Assembly (NCBI GenBank): GCA_045629205.1
Contig: JAZQQT010000186.1
Span: forward strand, 1 to 25,414
DNA length: 25,414 nucleotides
Origin: JAZQLP01 sp045629205
GTDB lineage: Bacteria; Bacillota; Clostridia; Oscillospirales; UBA644
Reading direction: 5' to 3'
The notes beneath the pieces were generated by a model, which was not told the origin of the DNA, made no database searches, and worked only from the letters and a program-made list of their open reading frames with translations. Shown one piece after another: positions 16,385 to 24,187 of this stretch. The translations under genes and the position numbers were made by a program. Position 1 is the first letter of the stretch; each line of letters begins with the position of its first letter.

Positions 16385-18487
16385 ATGAAAATCACTGTAA
16401 AGGTCATCGCCTTGCTGATTGCATCTTTTATGTGCCTGGGGCTGTTTGCATGTAACAAGACTCCCGACATTCAAGAAGATGATGGCAAAATCCTGAGTTT
16501 TTACGTTGTGTCGGATGCAGCAAAAGGAGGAAACGGAAGCGAAGATTCACCTTTTTCAACGCTCGACGAGGCAAGGGACGCAATACGCGCGGCAGACCGT
16601 TCTTTATTTGAAGGAATCAACGTTTACGTTTCGGGCAGGTTTTATATGACCGAGCCGTTTTATCTTAACACAGAAGCAGACTCCGGCTCCGAAAACTGTC
16701 CGATTTCGTGGATCGGGCTCGATAACGCAGAGCTTACGGGAGGAATAACCATAAAACCGGAAGAATTTGAACCGGTTGAAGGTGAACTCAAAAATTATTT
16801 TCCGGAAGAATCACGAAATCATATCGTGCAAATCGATTTGAAAAAATACGGATTAACATCGGAAGATTTTGAGCATAACGATCTTACGTCAAAAGGTTAC
16901 AACTACAGCAAACTTCACATGGTATCACCCTTCTGCGGAAACACGCGTCTGACACCGGCAAGATATCCGGACGATGATTTTTCCGTTATTTCGGGATATA
17001 CCGCTGTTGAGGGCGGCAGTTACTTTGAAATCACGGAAGAAGACGCAGCGCATGTGAGAAACTGGCATTATAAAGATGACATATACGTAAAAGGAAACTT
17101 CACGCTCTATTGGGCGGCGGACGTCAGTAAAGTGCTGTCTTTCGACGAAAACGGAGCTTCAATGACAGTTCAGGAATGCGACGGATATACTCCCGTTGAC
17201 GGAATGACATACTACTGGTATAACATTCCCGAAGAATTGAATCTTCCCGGAGAATATTACCTGAATCCGGACGGTATGCTTTACTGGTATCCGATAACAG
17301 ACACTCGCACCGGATCTGAGGATCTTATTTTCCCAGTTGCTAAAAAAGAACTGCTTCACGCAAACGGCGTAAATTTCGTTACATTCAAAAATATCTCCTT
17401 TACAGACAGTCAATACCGAGCAGTCGTTCTTTACGGCAACAACAACATCTTCGACTCCTGCTCTGTTATGCGAACGGGCGGCATAAACGCAATGGAGCTC
17501 AAGGGCTTTGACAATCTTGTGATAAATTCGGAATTTGCCTATATGGCCTACGCAGGACTTCGTGTGGACGGAGGTGATACAAATACACTCACGCCGTCGA
17601 ATAACCTCATAAAGAACAATTACTTCCATCATTTTTCGGAATCAAAAAGCACATATTGCGGAGGTCTTTCACTTTACGGAGTGGGAGTAACCGTATCTCA
17701 AAATGAATTTGCATACTCGAATCATCTGGCAATAGGCTATGACGGAAACAATCATTTAATTGAATTGAATGAATTCCATGACATCTGCACATTTACCGAC
17801 GACGCGGGCGTTATATACTGCGGTCGTTCACTTTCATTATACGGAACAGTTATCAGATACAATTATTTCCATGAAATCGGCTCAGGTAAGATGATGGAAC
17901 TCGGAGGCAACGGATGCCACTGCATATACTGGGACGACCATCTCGGCGGGCAGACAGCAATCGGGAATATTTTTGAAAATGTAGACGGTAACGGGATCAA
18001 TGCCTCAGGCGGTCCCGACTGCATCATCAAAAACAATATAGGTATAAACTGCTCTATTTCATGCGCATGCGATTTTGCGGTAAAATACGTTCAGATTTTC
18101 GAATATAAAACAGAAACCGGCGATTTGCTGACCGCAGCTCAAAAAAAAGCAAATGAGAATCCGGCATTCGCGGCGGCATTTCCGACGTTGCTGCAAATGA
18201 ACGATATAAAAGATATTGACAATGAATGGTATTGGGTTTTGCCGGCAAGAATCGTCTTTACAGACAATGCCAATTTCTGCAGACTTGACAAGCAGTCTTT
18301 TTCATACAAAACGATATGGGATGAGGAATATTCGGAAATGGGCTGCGCTCCGGTAGAACGCTATTCCACAGTTGAAAACAACAAGATATTCATCATTTCA
18401 AACAATTACCCGCCTACACCGCAGGAAGCGATCGCAGAAGCGGGATATGACATTCCGTTTGACGATATCGGACGGCAACGGTATTGA
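16385..18487 (+). CDS. Surface lipoprotein with right-handed beta-helix, GH141-like
   Basis: A 700-residue lipoprotein: the signal peptide ends in the lipobox LFAC with the lipidated C23, so it is held on the outer face of the membrane. After a short linker comes FYVVSDAAKGGNGSEDSPFSTLDEARDAIR, the usual start of GH141-type beta-helix enzymes. Then DSGSENCPISW and repeated beta-helix coils rich in N and G from about 300 to 560 (NNNIFDSCSV, NNLIKNNYFH, NHLIELNEFHDI, GNIFENVDGNG). Family members include an alpha-L-fucosidase acting on rhamnogalacturonan II and a xylanase, so specificity is uncertain. It has its own strong promoter and terminator. No carbohydrate-binding module is seen. Confidence 0.82.
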   Translation: MKITVKVIALLIASFMCLGLFACNKTPDIQEDDGKILSFYVVSDAAKGGNGSEDSPFSTLDEARDAIRAADRSLFEGINVYVSGRFYMTEPFYLNTEADSGSENCPISWIGLDNAELTGGITIKPEEFEPVEGELKNYFPEESRNHIVQIDLKKYGLTSEDFEHNDLTSKGYNYSKLHMVSPFCGNTRLTPARYPDDDFSVISGYTAVEGGSYFEITEEDAAHVRNWHYKDDIYVKGNFTLYWAADVSKVLSFDENGASMTVQECDGYTPVDGMTYYWYNIPEELNLPGEYYLNPDGMLYWYPITDTRTGSEDLIFPVAKKELLHANGVNFVTFKNISFTDSQYRAVVLYGNNNIFDSCSVMRTGGINAMELKGFDNLVINSEFAYMAYAGLRVDGGDTNTLTPSNNLIKNNYFHHFSESKSTYCGGLSLYGVGVTVSQNEFAYSNHLAIGYDGNNHLIELNEFHDICTFTDDAGVIYCGRSLSLYGTVIRYNYFHEIGSGKMMELGGNGCHCIYWDDHLGGQTAIGNIFENVDGNGINASGGPDCIIKNNIGINCSISCACDFAVKYVQIFEYKTETGDLLTAAQKKANENPAFAAAFPTLLQMNDIKDIDNEWYWVLPARIVFTDNANFCRLDKQSFSYKTIWDEEYSEMGCAPVERYSTVENNKIFIISNNYPPTPQEAIAEAGYDIPFDDIGRQRY

Positions 18488-18513
18488 GCGATCAAACCAC
18501 ATAAAAAGGTCAA

Positions 18514-18546
18514 CACCCCGACAAAATATGTCGGGGTGAATTTTAT
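18514..18546. terminator. Terminator between the convergent GH141-like and GH127 genes
   Basis: A 10-bp perfect inverted repeat (18514-18523 and 18529-18538) with a 5-base loop, followed by AATTTTAT on the plus strand. On the minus strand the tail is less T-rich, but its position suits both genes. Confidence 0.75.
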
Positions 18547-18568
18547 AAAACAGCAGATAAATACGTCC

Positions 18569-20395
18569 TTATTTTATATTATTCCAAACCTGCATGGGAG
18601 AAATGCCGCGATTCGCGAATGCGTAATATGGGATTAGCGTTGCTGTCGTTTTCTCATATGATGCCTTTCTGACCTGATAAAGCGGCGCATTCCCGTCAGA
18701 AATACGTTTGTATGCGCGAACGGTAAGTGAAGGAACGCCGAGCGATTTATTTATTCCGTAAACAAAACGAGAATGTGAATCAAGGCGGATATCACGAAGT
18801 GAACCCGGATTGTCGATTCCCTCCAAACAGTAAACGACGGGGCCTCTCATAACCGCGTAACGGTTGCAGTCGAACTGAACTTCCGGACGCGCTTCGATAT
18901 AACGAACCGGCATTCCGAAATCAAAAGTAACGGGGATGCCGTCGGAAAGAACAAATTCCGCGTATCCGTTTTTAATGGTATAAGAAGAGAAATCGTTTTC
19001 GGACCACCAAGGGATACGGACGGAAACAGGAAGATCGCCGCCCTTTACACATAACGTGACCTTGCCCGACTCGGGATATCTCGTTGTTTGTGTCAAAACA
19101 TACTCTATACCGCCGATTTTTACGGTTGTTTTACCCTGCATAAACTGATGGATATAAAGACGTTTTCCGTCCTCAGAATACATCATGTCGGCAACGGAAG
19201 AAACAAAACGAACGACATTAGGCGGACAACAGGAACATCCGAATACCTCTGCGCGATGCATCTGCGGCCAATTAACAGACTGATCTCTGACGGAGGTATC
19301 TCTGCTTGCGAGATACGGAATAACTTCAAGCGGATTTTCGTAGAAAAAGGCTTTTCCGTCAAGCGAAAGCGCAGAAATCAATCCGTTATACAAAAGTCTT
19401 TCTATACAATCCGAATATTTTGAGTCGGCGCCGAACTGAAGCATTCGGTTTGCGAATAAAGCAAGTCCTATAGACGCGCAGGTCTCGGTATAGGCAAGAA
19501 GATTGGGTAAATCATACGGACCGGTAAAAGATTCACCGCCGGATGAAGACCCGATTGCGCCTGTAATATACATTTTTTTTGAAGCAATATCGTCAAAAAG
19601 CATTTCGCAGGCATGCTTCAGGCTTTCATCGCCTGTGCGATACGCAATATCAGCCATGGCACAATAAAGATAAACCGCACGGACGGCATGCCCTTTTGCC
19701 TCAAACTGTTCACGAACGGGAGCATGTGACTGATTATATTCAGCCGTTGCAAAATCAAGTATGGGTTCGGGCTCAACACCGCGGACATCAATAAAATATT
19801 TTGCCAAAGTAAGATATTTTTCTTCTTTTGTATAATCGTATAATTTTACAAGCGCAATTTCGATTTCCTCGTGCCCCGGAGTTTTGAAAGGAGTATCTTT
19901 TTTAATATAAAAACGCTCGTAAATATAATCCATATATTTTTTCATACAGGCAAGAAACGTTTTTTTACCTGTTGCCTCGCAATAAGCTATTGCGGCCTCA
20001 GTAAGATGACCAGCACAGTAAAGTTCGTGCCAGCTTCGGTCGGTAAAGCGTCTGCTTGGCTCTATTGTCTGATAATAGGTGTTGAAATAACCGTCCTCAG
20101 CCTGATTCTTCTGAATCAGCCTGACAAGTGAATCAACTTTCTTTTCAAGCGCAGAATCACGTTTTTTCGCTATAAGATAAGCAGCGCCTTCCATCCACTT
20201 TGCAACATCCGAATCCCAGAAAATATGAGGTTTATGCGGCATGCCCTCCTGCCAATCCATTTTGAAAGCATCAATACGGCCAGTATCGTAAAAACGGTCA
20301 TAAACAGCCGAGGCAGTAACATTACGGACAATATCCTGTTTCTTTTTCCAAAAACCGCCGGTAATATCTATATCGGTAAAGCGAACTTTCTGCAC
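18569..20395 (-). CDS. GH127 family glycosidase (beta-L-arabinofuranosidase type)
   Basis: A 608-residue cytoplasmic enzyme. The GTG at 20393-20395 is chosen as start because GGAGGAG lies 6 bases upstream. A TTG five codons earlier overlaps that ribosome site and is not plausible. The (alpha/alpha)6 barrel carries the thiol-zinc site of GH127: E304 and C306 (YTETC) and the pair C389-C390 (GCSCCPPN), matching the zinc ligands and the cysteine nucleophile of bifidobacterial HypBA1. WHELYCAGHLTEAA and GHAVRAVYLY are also typical. Known substrates are beta-L-arabinofuranosides, with one pectin-locus branch acting on other RG-II sugars. No signal peptide. It stands alone, with a sigma-leader-like motif upstream. 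Confidence 0.93.
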   Translation of the reverse strand: MQKVRFTDIDITGGFWKKKQDIVRNVTASAVYDRFYDTGRIDAFKMDWQEGMPHKPHIFWDSDVAKWMEGAAYLIAKKRDSALEKKVDSLVRLIQKNQAEDGYFNTYYQTIEPSRRFTDRSWHELYCAGHLTEAAIAYCEATGKKTFLACMKKYMDYIYERFYIKKDTPFKTPGHEEIEIALVKLYDYTKEEKYLTLAKYFIDVRGVEPEPILDFATAEYNQSHAPVREQFEAKGHAVRAVYLYCAMADIAYRTGDESLKHACEMLFDDIASKKMYITGAIGSSSGGESFTGPYDLPNLLAYTETCASIGLALFANRMLQFGADSKYSDCIERLLYNGLISALSLDGKAFFYENPLEVIPYLASRDTSVRDQSVNWPQMHRAEVFGCSCCPPNVVRFVSSVADMMYSEDGKRLYIHQFMQGKTTVKIGGIEYVLTQTTRYPESGKVTLCVKGGDLPVSVRIPWWSENDFSSYTIKNGYAEFVLSDGIPVTFDFGMPVRYIEARPEVQFDCNRYAVMRGPVVYCLEGIDNPGSLRDIRLDSHSRFVYGINKSLGVPSLTVRAYKRISDGNAPLYQVRKASYEKTTATLIPYYAFANRGISPMQVWNNIK

Positions 20396-20474
20396 AATTA
20401 ACTCCTCCAAATAAGAAATATAATAAAACTCAACTGCAAGTAATAGTCGATACTTTTTTCAAAATGGCTCACGT

Positions 20475-20489
20475 TTTTTGAAAGTTTTT
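20475..20489 (-). promoter_or_regulatory. 15-base motif upstream of GH127, shared with the sigma-factor leader
   Basis: TTTTTGAAAGTTTTT on the plus strand (AAAAACTTTCAAAAA toward the gene) lies 79 bases before the GH127 start. The identical 15-mer sits 76 bases before the sigma-factor start (22587-22601). It may be part of a shared promoter or regulator site, but it is AT-rich. Confidence 0.4.
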
Positions 20490-20523
20490 AGTTTTTTTAT
20501 AACATATTTTTGCGCAAAGTTCA

Positions 20524-20555
20524 AGTAAGGCGAGCGCGGAAACGCTCGCCTTACT
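20524..20555 (-). terminator. Hairpin after the sigma-factor operon
   Basis: A GC-rich 13-bp perfect inverted repeat (20524-20536 and 20543-20555) with a 6-base loop, about 37 bases past the stop of the anti-sigma-like gene. The minus-strand tail ACTTGAACTTT is a weak T-run, so termination is likely but not ideal. Confidence 0.6.
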
Positions 20556-20591
20556 CACAATTATTGTCAATTATCCTACTTCATCAACACC

Positions 20592-21917
20592 CTAATTGCT
20601 TCGGTGATTATCTTTTTGACTATCAAAATACTCCTTGTAACCACTGACTTCTATTGCTGGTACATAGGTTTTTGCGTAAATGGTGTTTCCATTCTCAGAA
20701 GTTCCGATATTCTTATAAAATGCATAGAACGGGATTCCGATCGAAGGTTTTTCGTTGTTGTTACTATATTCGAACACATATTCAATATCAACAAAATCAT
20801 AGCCTTCAAAGTCTATTTTATCTTGAGCCAACATACACAAAGGACAAGAGTGACCTCCGAAAACATACCCATTATACAACAATGCCTCAGCTTCGCTTAT
20901 GGATATTCTTTTTGCATTTGCGACAACATCGTATCGGGTGTCGCCGATATCGCTTCGATTTTTAAAATAGTATACGCTGGACACCGTAAGTATGCTGTCA
21001 CTTACAATATCACCCGAATAGTTGTAACAATTATCGAAGCTGATATTTATATAATCCGTTACCGGTCTTGGTTGTGATGAGTTGAGCTCATGTGCGCTCT
21101 CGTTATAAAAGTAAATATCGACGCTTTCTACTCCATGCTTGGTATAGGAACCAAAGTTTCTGACTACTTTTGCATTAGAAAAAGATATACCGAAAATGCC
21201 GAATAGTTTGTTTTTTATTGAAAGAATAGAATCTAATATTTCTTCATCAGAGAGACGTTGATCAATCTGAATTGTTTCTCCGTCTATAACAAGTTGCCTG
21301 TTACCTTTCAACTTGCTTAATTTTAATGAGTTTCTTTGAGAATTTTGAGATGCTGACAGATAATAAGAACCGATTTTGACATTAATGGCAGATAGCGTAT
21401 TGTAACCGATACTATAATTGTTTTCTTTGATGCTGTATTGGGGTATAGGCGCATTGAGCGATTCGGCCAGCTTAGGAAGAAAAGCATCAATGAATGCCTT
21501 CAATTCCACTTCATTCAATTCTTTATCTATCTGTGTGTGCTGATACAATTTAAGGTATTCATCATCAGTCATATTACCGATATATAAATACTTGCTATCA
21601 GGAACATATATCTTCGTATAAGCATTTGTCGCCACACCGTTAAGTTCCATTGAGTCGAACAATTTGGCTATGTCTTCTGCCGAATATTGTGCGTTATCCC
21701 AAGTAGGAACATCAGGTAAATTGGCTTTTTGTAACATAGGAACAGCGATAACCGCGCTCAAAATCAGCACGAAGCAAGCCGCAATTGCTCCAAAGCGAAG
21801 CCATATTCCTTTCGTTTTTTGTTTTTTCTGTCTGAGCTTTTCCTTTTGCTCAATATGTTTTTCAACAAGGTCGGGGTCAAGGTAATTCAGGCCTTCATTC
21901 CATTCTTTCTTTTTCAT
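20592..21917 (-). CDS. Membrane-anchored partner (probable anti-sigma factor) of the adjacent sigma factor
   Basis: A 441-residue type II-like membrane protein. It has a basic cytosolic N-terminal segment (WNEGLNYLDPDLVEKHIEQKEKL, about 1-40), one helix at about 41-62, and a 380-residue outer domain. I recognise the N-terminal pattern from proteins encoded right after sigma factors in gut Firmicutes. The N-terminal stretch probably binds the sigma factor, but it lacks a zinc ASD motif. The outer part is unassigned. It contains a C358-P-L-C361 pair in GGHSCPLCML, which could be redox-active or a metal site. The start overlaps the sigma gene stop by 4 bases (ATGA), giving translational coupling. 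Confidence 0.72.
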   Translation of the reverse strand: MKKKEWNEGLNYLDPDLVEKHIEQKEKLRQKKQKTKGIWLRFGAIAACFVLILSAVIAVPMLQKANLPDVPTWDNAQYSAEDIAKLFDSMELNGVATNAYTKIYVPDSKYLYIGNMTDDEYLKLYQHTQIDKELNEVELKAFIDAFLPKLAESLNAPIPQYSIKENNYSIGYNTLSAINVKIGSYYLSASQNSQRNSLKLSKLKGNRQLVIDGETIQIDQRLSDEEILDSILSIKNKLFGIFGISFSNAKVVRNFGSYTKHGVESVDIYFYNESAHELNSSQPRPVTDYINISFDNCYNYSGDIVSDSILTVSSVYYFKNRSDIGDTRYDVVANAKRISISEAEALLYNGYVFGGHSCPLCMLAQDKIDFEGYDFVDIEYVFEYSNNNEKPSIGIPFYAFYKNIGTSENGNTIYAKTYVPAIEVSGYKEYFDSQKDNHRSN

Positions 21918-22510
21918 ATCGAATAACCCTCACTTTCAAGTTTTTCTTTCAAGGCACTTCTGATGGCGGCAAGCTCCTTGTTTACCATCGATCGGCTCAA
22001 GTTCAGATCACTTGCAATCGTATCAATGGGGTCGGCTAAGTAGTACCGACTTATAAATATGAATTGTCTGCGCCCGGAAAGCGAGCGCACAAAGTCGCTG
22101 ATGACGCGCCCAAGGCTTTCGGCATCAAACTCCGAATCAACATCTCCGTCACCGGCTACAAAATCTTCAAGCTCCGATAATGATACTGTCATTTCAGAAG
22201 GTATTACGCTCTGCTTTAGATTGCTGTGATAGCGTTTGATAGCAATTCTTCGAGTAATCGTTGTCAGAAATGCTTTCAACACACTTGGCTTTGTCGGTGG
22301 AATTGCATTCCACGCACCAAGGTATGTATCATTCAAGCACTCCTCGCAGTCAAGCCTATCGTGAACGACGTTATAAGCAATGGAAAACAAATACTTCTTG
22401 TATTTGAAATCGGTTTCCTCAATCGCTTTTTTATTGCGTCCCCAATACAGCTCAACGATCTTGTCATCGTCCATCGGTATTCTCACCGTCTGTTTGTTTT
22501 GAAGTTCCAT
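21914..22510 (-). CDS. RNA polymerase sigma-70 family (ECF-like) sigma factor
   Basis: A 198-residue sigma factor with region 2 at about 35-80 (FKYKKYLFSIAYNVVHDRLDCEECLNDTYLGAWNAIPP) and region 4 at about 140-195 (RRQFIFISRYYLADPIDTIA, then SDLNLSRSMVNKELAAIRSAL, a helix-turn-helix). No region 3 of normal size separates them, as in ECF sigmas. The start at 22510 (MELQNKQTVRIP) is chosen because GGAGG lies 6 bases upstream. A longer frame opening at 22564 lacks a ribosome site. It is coupled to a membrane-anchored partner, so it likely answers an outside signal. Its leader has three TTTGAAAG motifs, perhaps autoregulatory. Confidence 0.9.
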   Translation of the reverse strand: MELQNKQTVRIPMDDDKIVELYWGRNKKAIEETDFKYKKYLFSIAYNVVHDRLDCEECLNDTYLGAWNAIPPTKPSVLKAFLTTITRRIAIKRYHSNLKQSVIPSEMTVSLSELEDFVAGDGDVDSEFDAESLGRVISDFVRSLSGRRQFIFISRYYLADPIDTIASDLNLSRSMVNKELAAIRSALKEKLESEGYSI

Positions 22511-22530
22511 AACTCGCCTCCTTCCTCGCG

Positions 22531-22601
22531 TTTTTGAAAGGCCCTTCATAAATAGTAGTACCAAAAAATTTGAAAGTGTGTAATAATTTTTGAAAGTTTT
22601 T
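22531..22601 (-). promoter_or_regulatory. Three TTTGAAAG motifs in the sigma-factor leader
   Basis: On the plus strand TTTGAAAG begins at 22533, 22569 and 22589, so the spacings are 36 and 20 bases. The last two extend to TTTGAAAGT, exactly two helical turns apart. The third copy belongs to the 15-mer shared with the GH127 leader. A TACTAT box on the minus strand (GGTACTACTATTTATG) is a possible -10. Operators or promoter elements are both possible. Confidence 0.4.
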
Positions 22602-22661
22602 CAGATTTTTTATATTTTTTATATTATAATATATTTTAAAGAAAAATGTATGAACAAGGGA

Positions 22662-22695
22662 AAAGCTCTCGCTCCAATTAAGGAACGAGAGCTTT
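22662..22695 (-). terminator. Hairpin after the methyltransferase remnant
   Basis: AAAGCTCTCG (22662-22671) pairs perfectly with CGAGAGCTTT (22686-22695). The helix may extend inward by TCC/GGA after a mismatch. On the minus strand the distal arm ends in CTTTTCCC. It lies about 50 bases beyond the stop of the remnant gene. Confidence 0.6.
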
Positions 22696-22743
22696 CAATT
22701 TGCTTATTCGGGAACTGCCATGCCACTATCTGTGACCTTACCT

Positions 22744-22990
22744 TTATAGATAGAGATTCGCAGGCTGCTGATTGTATCTGAACCACACGATAGTATCGTG
22801 GAGCTTGAACATCACCTTCCTCGTTGCTATCTCCATAAGTTCAAATGCGCGGATCGTGATCTCACTGTCGTTGATTACGTTGAGATAAATAGTACCGGTT
22901 GGCTTCAAGACCCGTTTGCACTCATTCAACTCGGAGTTCAAAGGGGGTGAGTTTAAGTCTGCGAACCATCGCGTATCCGTTTTTCATCTG
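22744..22990 (-). pseudogene. Remnant of an N6/N4 DNA methyltransferase
   Basis: The minus-strand frame ending at 22744 reads SELNECKRVLKPTGTIYLNV, then INDSEITIRAFELM and DTIVWFRYNQQPA. ECKRVLKPTGTIYLN and the following IVW are typical of the N6_N4 methyltransferase family (motif around the SAM fold). Upstream in the same frame FADLNSPPLNSEL keeps what looks like an SPP core joined straight to the later helix, as if an internal segment had been deleted. The frame opens only after a stop near 22990. A different frame starting with an ATG just upstream gives only 21 residues. Far shorter than a working enzyme. An intact promoter remains in front. Confidence 0.55.
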
Positions 22991-23020
22991 TAAGTCCTCG
23001 CTTTCCTTCTTTCTGACTAT

Positions 23021-23049
23021 ATTATATCAGAAAAGCAGAGATTTCTCAA
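23021..23049 (-). promoter_or_regulatory. Promoter with dyad in front of the methyltransferase remnant
   Basis: TTGAGA (23044-23049) and TATAAT (23021-23026), 17-base spacer, minus strand. The -10 box lies inside a TTTCTGA/TCAGAAA dyad (23010-23016 and 23027-23033), a good operator-like arrangement. Confidence 0.65.
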
Positions 23050-23057
23050 ATGTGCGA

Positions 23058-23186
23058 AAATGTCGCGGGTTCAAGTCCATAAGGTCCGGAAAAGGTTGCA
23101 AAAAAAGAAAGGTCAAAAAAACTGCCCTAAAAACCGAAAAAGCCTTGTAAAACAAGGCTTTTTGGCATAGGTTGCATTTTTGACCT
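23058..23186. repeat. Hairpin repeat copy A
   Basis: Begins with a tRNA T-arm-like core, GTTCAAGTCCATAAGGTC (23069-23086), followed by an extended nested inverted repeat. The outer arms are AGGTCAAAAA/TTTTTGACCT (23110-23119, 23177-23186), a CCTA/TAGG step comes next, and the inner arms are AAAAAGCCTTG/CAAGGCTTTTT (23137-23147, 23153-23163), the last a strong terminator. A diverged second copy lies 1126 bases away on the other side of the LRR gene. It probably ends the LRR transcript. Its origin may be an attachment-site relic. Confidence 0.7.
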
Positions 23187-23239
23187 ATGAGGATGAGTGA
23201 CTCCAACAAAATCGAACCTTTATAAGAAGCAAAGAAAAC

Positions 23240-24121
23240 TCACTCTTTATATTTTTGCAAAAGCTCGTTATATTCGCTCAAATAACGATTCTTATGCTCT
23301 GCGGTATGCATTACTCGCTTCCCTTTTCCGTAGGGATATATATCGTCATTTTCTTCGCAATATATACCATATTCATCGGACAACTTGAACTTTTGGGACT
23401 CAAATTTTGCATAACACTCCATAGGAAATAGGTTAGGTGAAACCCATAAATATTCAAGGTTTGGCAAATCAATCAAATAATCAATATTATGATCAAGCGG
23501 TTCAGTAGCAGAAATAATGACTTCTTTTAGTTTTTTTAGATTTGAGATTGGCGCAAAAGATGCAATCTTATGTACAGCAACATCTGAAAAAGATCTATAA
23601 AATTGCAAACATTCTAAATTTGTGGCATCTTCCAAGCCGGATAAAGACTTCAAATTTTTATTAATCCAAATGGTAAGCATTCTTAAATTGGGTGTTTTTG
23701 ATATATTCCAAAACTGTGCGATTCTTTGACCTTCAAAAGCAACAAATTCAAGACTTGCAAATCGCTCTAACGGTGAGACATCCAAAACCGCCCCACGAAT
23801 CACGAGGCCCTTGACGTCGGGAGATATTCTTTTGCACACTTCTTCAAATTCTTCTTGCATCCGTATCTTGCTCAAAGTAACGAATTCCTGTTTTTCAAAG
23901 CTTGAACTAAACTCGTTTTTTCCGTAATAAAACCCTTGTCTTTCCTCACGGAATTCGCATTCTCGACAAGTATTCTCTCCGTCTAAAATCACATCGATCC
24001 AAGAATAATCGTCGCAAAGCTCTACACCGCAACAGTTGATCTTATTCTTACTTTCGACGGTACAAGTCTGATAAAAATGTTCAAGTAAATATCTATCTGC
24101 AACAGTTGTTTTTTCTTTCAT
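23240..24121 (-). CDS. Leucine-rich repeat protein, accessory
   Basis: A 293-residue protein with no signal peptide or membrane helix. The N-terminus is cysteine-rich (C20, C30-C31, C36, C52, C55), suggesting metal binding or disulfides. About four to six LRR units of internalin/SDS22 style run from about 104 to 230 (VKGLVIRGAVLDVSPLERFA, LEFVAFEGQRIAQFWNIS, LRMLTIWINKNLKSLSGLED, and LPNLEYLWVSPNLF). The C-terminal part (YGIYCEENDDIYPYGKGKRV, then NRYLSEYNELLQKY) is unassigned. LRR proteins of this size bind other proteins and some are orphan immunity proteins. That is only a guess here. It has its own promoter and an AAAGGCGG ribosome site, and sits between two hairpin repeats. Confidence 0.8.
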   Translation of the reverse strand: MKEKTTVADRYLLEHFYQTCTVESKNKINCCGVELCDDYSWIDVILDGENTCRECEFREERQGFYYGKNEFSSSFEKQEFVTLSKIRMQEEFEEVCKRISPDVKGLVIRGAVLDVSPLERFASLEFVAFEGQRIAQFWNISKTPNLRMLTIWINKNLKSLSGLEDATNLECLQFYRSFSDVAVHKIASFAPISNLKKLKEVIISATEPLDHNIDYLIDLPNLEYLWVSPNLFPMECYAKFESQKFKLSDEYGIYCEENDDIYPYGKGKRVMHTAEHKNRYLSEYNELLQKYKE

Positions 24122-24144
24122 AATACACCGCCTTTCGTATATTC

Positions 24145-24173
24145 ATTATATCACAGAAGTTCGATTATTTCAA
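24145..24173 (-). promoter_or_regulatory. Promoter of the LRR gene
   Basis: TTGAAA (24168-24173) and TATAAT (24145-24150), 17-base spacer, minus strand. It lies directly beside hairpin repeat copy B, as the methyltransferase-remnant promoter lies beside copy A. Confidence 0.82.
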
Positions 24174-24187
24174 TATGTTCTCATAAA

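Noticed and set aside
22899..23150. Plus-strand 83-codon frame across hairpin repeat A
   Set aside because: It runs over a promoter and a structured repeat, with low-complexity Lys-rich translation.
23058..23186. Possible tRNA gene suggested by GGTTCAAGTCC
   Set aside because: Only a T-arm-like word is present; no D-arm, anticodon arm or acceptor pairing can be built around it.
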